Source: Candidatus Symbiothrix sp.
Lineage (GTDB): Bacteria > Bacteroidota > Bacteroidia > Bacteroidales > Azobacteroidaceae
Assembly: GCA_031270525.1 (NCBI GenBank)
Contig: JAISXN010000160.1
Coordinates: 1-8,966 of the forward strand
Length of the DNA: 8,966 bases
Direction of reading: 5' to 3'
A program made the translations under genes and the position numbers. The notes under the pieces were generated by a model. It had not been told where the DNA came from. It saw only the letters and a program-made list of their open reading frames with translations, and made no database searches. Positions 6,003-8,966 of this stretch are shown piece after piece. Numbering within the stretch: position 1 is the stretch's first letter; the number at the start of each line of letters is the position of its first letter.

Positions 6003-8369
6003 ATGAAAAAAATCATTAAGTATGCTTGGTATGTCCTTATCTCCGGCATATTGTTATTCGGATTGATTATCATCCTGATTGCTAATGGGAAAATAGGCTA
6101 TATGCCTCCAATAGAGGACCTTGAAAATCCGATTAACAAATATGCTTCTCAAGTGCTTTCGGCAGACGGAGTACAATTGGGAACCTATTCGATGGAGAAG
6201 GAAAATCGGATTTATATCAATTACAATGATCTTTCAGAAAATATTGTCAATGCCTTGATTGCTACGGAAGACATTCGTTTTTATAAACATTCGGGCATTG
6301 ACTTTTATGGCTTGTCGCGCGCCGTTATTAAAAGATTTATTTTTTTCCAGGATGCGGGAGGTGCGAGTACAATTTCACAACAATTAGCCAAACAGCTTTA
6401 TTCGACTCGCGCCAACAGTAGGCTTGAACGCTTGTTTCAAAAACCTGTGGAATGGGTAATTGCCGTTCAATTAGAAAGATACTATACCAAGGAAGAGATT
6501 ATCAATATGTACCTCAACAAATTTGATTTTCTGCACAATGCTGTTGGAATTCAATCCGCTTGTTGGGTTTATTTCGGTAAGAAACCCCAAGACGTTTCCA
6601 TTGAAGAAGCAGCCACATTGGTTGGTATGTGCAAAAATCCTTCCTATTACAATCCCATAAGTAAAGCCGAACGCACAATAGGGCGAAGAAATGTCGTCCT
6701 TTCCCTGATGGCGAAACATGACTACATAACCGGAGCTCAGGGTGATTCTTTACAAAAATTACCCATGATCACGAGGTATAACCGCGTAGATCATAAAGAT
6801 GGTTCAGCGCCTTATTTCAGGGAATATTTACGTTTAACGCTGACAGCTCCCAAACCCGAAAGAAAAAATTATCCTGCCTGGCAAAAGGAAAAATATAGAG
6901 AAGATTCCCTTGCTTGGGAAACAAATCCCTTATATGGTTGGTGTAATAAAAGAAAAAAAGTCGATGGTTCTCATTATAATCTTTATACCGATGGCTTAAA
7001 GATATATACAACTTTAAATTCTCGCATGCAAAACTATGCAGAAGAAGCAGTTGCAAATCATTTCGCAGGAGGATTGCAAGACAATTTTTTCAAAGAAAAA
7101 GCAAAAAGCAAAAATGCGCCTTTTTCCAGCGACCTCTCAACAAATGAAATTAACAAAATATTGGATAAGTCTATAAAACAGACAGATAGATATTATTATT
7201 TAAAGAAAAGCGGTAAATCCGAAACCGAAATAAAAAAGATTTTTAATACCCCGGTAGAAATGACTGTTTTTTCCTGGGCCGGGAGTAAAGATACCATTAT
7301 GACTCCTTTGGATTCCATCAAGTACATGAAATCTTTCCTGCGAACCGGTTTTATGGTTATGGATCCTCGTACAGGCGCCGTAAAAGCGTATGTCGGTGGG
7401 ACTAATTACCGTTATTTCCAATATGATATGGTCAATTCCGGAAAACGGCAAATCGGTTCGACGATAAAACCGTTCCTGTATTCGCTGGCGATGGAAAGCG
7501 GAATAACGCCTTGTGACGAAGTTATGCACGTTGAACAAGTGTTGACGGATGAACTTGGAAGGCCTTACATTCCAAGAAATACGGTGCGGGACCTCATTGG
7601 AGAAATGGTAAGCGTCCAGTGGGGTTTACAAAAGTCTGATAACTGGGTTACTGCTTTCTTAATGAAGCAATTAAGTCCTTATACTTTGGCACGTTTGTTA
7701 CATTCTTACGGATTAAAAAGTCACATCGAACCGGTTGTTTCGCTTTGTTTGGGTCCATGCGACGCTTCCGTCAGTGAAATGGTTTCGGGATATTCGGCTT
7801 TTGTCAATCGCGGTATCCGGATTGAACCGCTTTATGTAACCCGGATTGAGGACAGCTACGGAAATGTTTTAGATACTTTTACGCCGCAAACACAAGAGGT
7901 AATTACGGACGATGCAGCCGGTAAAATGTTATATATGCTTAGAAGCGTGGTTGACGGAGGCACAGGCTTACGTGTCCGCAGACTTGGATTTAACGGCGCA
8001 ATGGGAGGAAAAACCGGAACGACGCAGAATAATTCCGACGGGTGGTTTATGGGCTTTACGCCATCTCTGGTAGGCGGAGTTTGGGTTGGCGGAGAAGAAC
8101 GTTCCATTCGCTTCAACAGCATAGCAGATGGCCAGGGAGCGACTACGGCGCTGCCAATCCTCGCCGATTTTCTTAAAAAAGTTTATAGCGATTCGATTTT
8201 GGGATACTCTGTATCAGAGCAATTTGTATATCCCGAAAGTTACTTCGATCCATGCCGTTCGTCTATCGCATTTGAAGACGATTTACTCAATGGTCCTGAC
8301 GGTCAAACACCGGGTAATTCACCGGACGATTCACATTCGTTCGGAAAATTGGACGATATATTTCATTAA
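6003..8369 (+). CDS. mrcA: Class A penicillin-binding protein (PBP1A type: glycosyltransferase plus transpeptidase)
   Basis: This bifunctional enzyme polymerises lipid II into glycan strands and cross-links the peptides on the periplasmic side of the inner membrane. Residues 8-29 form the N-terminal anchor. The GT51 glycosyltransferase domain follows, with the catalytic Glu89 in TEDIRFYKHSGID, GGASTISQQLAKQLY from 119, and KEEIINMYLN from 163. A long Lys-rich linker (about 270-440) precedes the penicillin-binding transpeptidase domain with all three active-site motifs: S486-T-I-K489, S545-D-N547 and K670-T-G-T673. At 788 residues it is of normal length for PBP1A in this phylum. The C-terminal 40 residues are acidic and Pro/Asp/Ser-rich and look disordered. 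It appears to be transcribed alone, followed by the independently promoted tRNA-Gly. The symbol mrcA is by family; PBP1A versus other class A subgroups was not tested. Confidence 0.96.
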   Translation: MKKIIKYAWYVLISGILLFGLIIILIANGKIGYMPPIEDLENPINKYASQVLSADGVQLGTYSMEKENRIYINYNDLSENIVNALIATEDIRFYKHSGIDFYGLSRAVIKRFIFFQDAGGASTISQQLAKQLYSTRANSRLERLFQKPVEWVIAVQLERYYTKEEIINMYLNKFDFLHNAVGIQSACWVYFGKKPQDVSIEEAATLVGMCKNPSYYNPISKAERTIGRRNVVLSLMAKHDYITGAQGDSLQKLPMITRYNRVDHKDGSAPYFREYLRLTLTAPKPERKNYPAWQKEKYREDSLAWETNPLYGWCNKRKKVDGSHYNLYTDGLKIYTTLNSRMQNYAEEAVANHFAGGLQDNFFKEKAKSKNAPFSSDLSTNEINKILDKSIKQTDRYYYLKKSGKSETEIKKIFNTPVEMTVFSWAGSKDTIMTPLDSIKYMKSFLRTGFMVMDPRTGAVKAYVGGTNYRYFQYDMVNSGKRQIGSTIKPFLYSLAMESGITPCDEVMHVEQVLTDELGRPYIPRNTVRDLIGEMVSVQWGLQKSDNWVTAFLMKQLSPYTLARLLHSYGLKSHIEPVVSLCLGPCDASVSEMVSGYSAFVNRGIRIEPLYVTRIEDSYGNVLDTFTPQTQEVITDDAAGKMLYMLRSVVDGGTGLRVRRLGFNGAMGGKTGTTQNNSDGWFMGFTPSLVGGVWVGGEERSIRFNSIADGQGATTALPILADFLKKVYSDSILGYSVSEQFVYPESYFDPCRSSIAFEDDLLNGPDGQTPGNSPDDSHSFGKLDDIFH

Positions 8370-8384
8370 AATTTTCATAAACCG

Positions 8385-8416
8385 TTTGGATAATTAAATT
8401 AAAAGACTTAAATTTG
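8385..8416 (+). promoter_or_regulatory. tRNA-Gly promoter (TTTG-N20-TAAATTTG)
   Basis: TTTG at 8385-8388 and TAAATTTG at 8409-8416, separated by 20 bp, match both halves of the Bacteroidota housekeeping promoter at the preferred spacing. The expected start near 8423 is about 5 nt before the mature tRNA, so the 5' leader is very short. The promoter begins 16 bp after the PBP1A stop codon. Confidence 0.85.
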
Positions 8417-8427
8417 CATCCGCAAAC

Positions 8428-8500
8428 GCGAAAATAGCTCAGTTGGTAGAGCATAACCTTGCCAAGGTTAGGGTCGCGGGTTCGAGTCCCGTTTTTCGCT
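8428..8500 (+). tRNA. tRNA-Gly (anticodon GCC)
   Basis: A 73-nt cloverleaf can be drawn completely: acceptor GCGAAAA with TTTTCGC, D stem GCTC with GAGC, anticodon stem TAACC with GGTTA around loop TTGCCAA (anticodon GCC, reading GGC and GGU), variable loop GGGTC, T stem GCGGG with CCCGT (one G-U pair) around TTCGAGT, and discriminator T. The 3' CCA is not encoded and must be added by nucleotidyltransferase, as usual in this phylum. Confidence 0.97.
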
Positions 8501-8534
8501 CGTTTTCATTTAGATTTAATTTTTAAAAAACAAA

Positions 8535-8556
8535 AAAGGTGTCGTGAGACACCTTT
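8535..8556. terminator. Shared bidirectional intrinsic terminator of tRNA-Gly and rnpB
   Basis: A 9-bp perfect stem, AAAGGTGTC with GACACCTTT, encloses a GTGA tetraloop (8544-8547). For the minus-strand rnpB transcript the stem runs straight into a TTTTTTGTTTTTT tract, a strong terminator. For the plus-strand tRNA transcript the tail is the weaker TTTCTGTTTC. Confidence 0.88.
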
Positions 8557-8563
8557 CTGTTTC

Positions 8564-8913
8564 ATAGTCAATCTATAAGCCGGATTCTGTATTCCGGATA
8601 AACCGGAATGTCTGTCATTTATCTGGATTTAACGTCGCCGTTAAATTCTAGCAGTCTACCCCCCGGCTTCGGACGAGTAGCCCTACATGCGCCGGTGTAC
8701 ATGACCTTGCAACCCTTAAGTTGTACGGCTTCCTATATTGCTATAAGAACCGGTAAGCTCTTACCTTACCTTCTCACCCTTACCGAATCGGCGGTTATTT
8801 TCTTCTACTTAACTCTGCTCTCACAAACAGCTATCCGTTAGATAGTAAGGTACTCTGTGTTGTCCGGACTTTCCTCTCTTTATAAACTAAAAAGCGACAG
8901 ACCGACTGACTAT
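8564..8913 (-). ncRNA. rnpB: RNase P RNA (bacterial class A)
   Basis: This is the catalytic RNA that trims the 5' ends of tRNA precursors. On the minus strand the conserved 5' block GAGGAAAGTCCGGAC followed by AACACAGAG lies at about 8851-8875. The conserved 3' block ACAGAATCCGGCTTAT lies at about 8575-8590. Between them are the typical internal segments, including GTAGGGCTAC and GGGGGGTAGACTGCTAGA. Helix P1 can be drawn: ATAGTCAGTC at 8913-8904 pairs with GATTGACTAT at 8573-8564 (one G-U), which fixes both ends and gives about 350 nt. It has its own promoter and a strong terminator and converges on tRNA-Gly, itself a substrate class. Open frames over this stretch are spurious. Confidence 0.95.
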
Positions 8914-8917
8914 GGTA

Positions 8918-8925
8918 CAAAAGTA
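8918..8925 (-). promoter_or_regulatory. rnpB promoter -7 box
   Basis: The minus strand reads TACTTTTG, a perfect TAnnTTTG, placing the start at about 8911-8913, just where helix P1 of RNase P RNA begins. A TTTT at 8949-8946 (20-bp spacer) is a partial -33 element. Confidence 0.75.
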
Positions 8926-8966
8926 ATCAAAATATTTGAATTATTAAAATTTACAAATGTGCATCA

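Noticed and set aside
8608..8841. A plus-strand reading frame of 77 codons
   Set aside because: It lies antisense within the RNase P RNA gene, and its sequence is explained by the conserved RNA structure.

Overview
The window reads as chromosomal DNA from a member of the Bacteroidota, most likely Bacteroidales. The evidence is the recurring TAnnTTTG promoter -7 box (at the pyrG, PBP1A, tRNA-Gly and rnpB promoters and near the ECF sigma gene), AT-rich intergenic DNA, a tRNA without an encoded CCA, a Bacteroidota-type long YidC directly behind pyrG, and a fragment of a hybrid two-component AraC regulator typical of this phylum. No species can be named from sequence reading alone.

Left part (1-3551, minus strand): pyrG (CTP synthase) followed after 20 bp by yidC (membrane protein insertase), which runs off the left edge. 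The junction of the two genes is built from about seven copies of a 7-bp tandem repeat, which also encodes the last residues and the stop codon of PyrG. Next (3584-4204, minus) is an unrecognised protein with one membrane segment, preceded by a -7-like box so close to its ATG that the mRNA may be leaderless.

Middle (4236-5887): a 15-bp perfect hairpin, a 33-residue orphan C-terminus of an AraC/hybrid-two-component regulator, and a small ECF sigma-factor locus. The sigma gene overlaps by 8 bp a gene for a small two-helix membrane protein (candidate anti-sigma factor). It is divergent from a three-helix DUF6249-like membrane protein. The 95-130 bp between the divergent genes contains the same element, TTTGTAAC-N16-CGTC, once on each strand, at the same spacing. 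This looks like a pair of back-to-back ECF promoters, so the sigma factor probably drives its own operon and the divergent membrane protein. This is the most informative observation in the window.

Right part (5888-8966): a class A penicillin-binding protein (PBP1A type) with an 11-bp inverted repeat centred on its -7 box, then tRNA-Gly(GCC) with a perfect TTTG-N20-TAAATTTG promoter, converging on the RNase P RNA gene (rnpB, minus strand). The tRNA and rnpB share one intrinsic terminator hairpin. PyrG, YidC, PBP1A, tRNA-Gly and RNase P are ordinary housekeeping functions; the ECF locus, the unknown protein and the regulator remnant are the accessory material. No mobile element, CRISPR array or prophage was seen.
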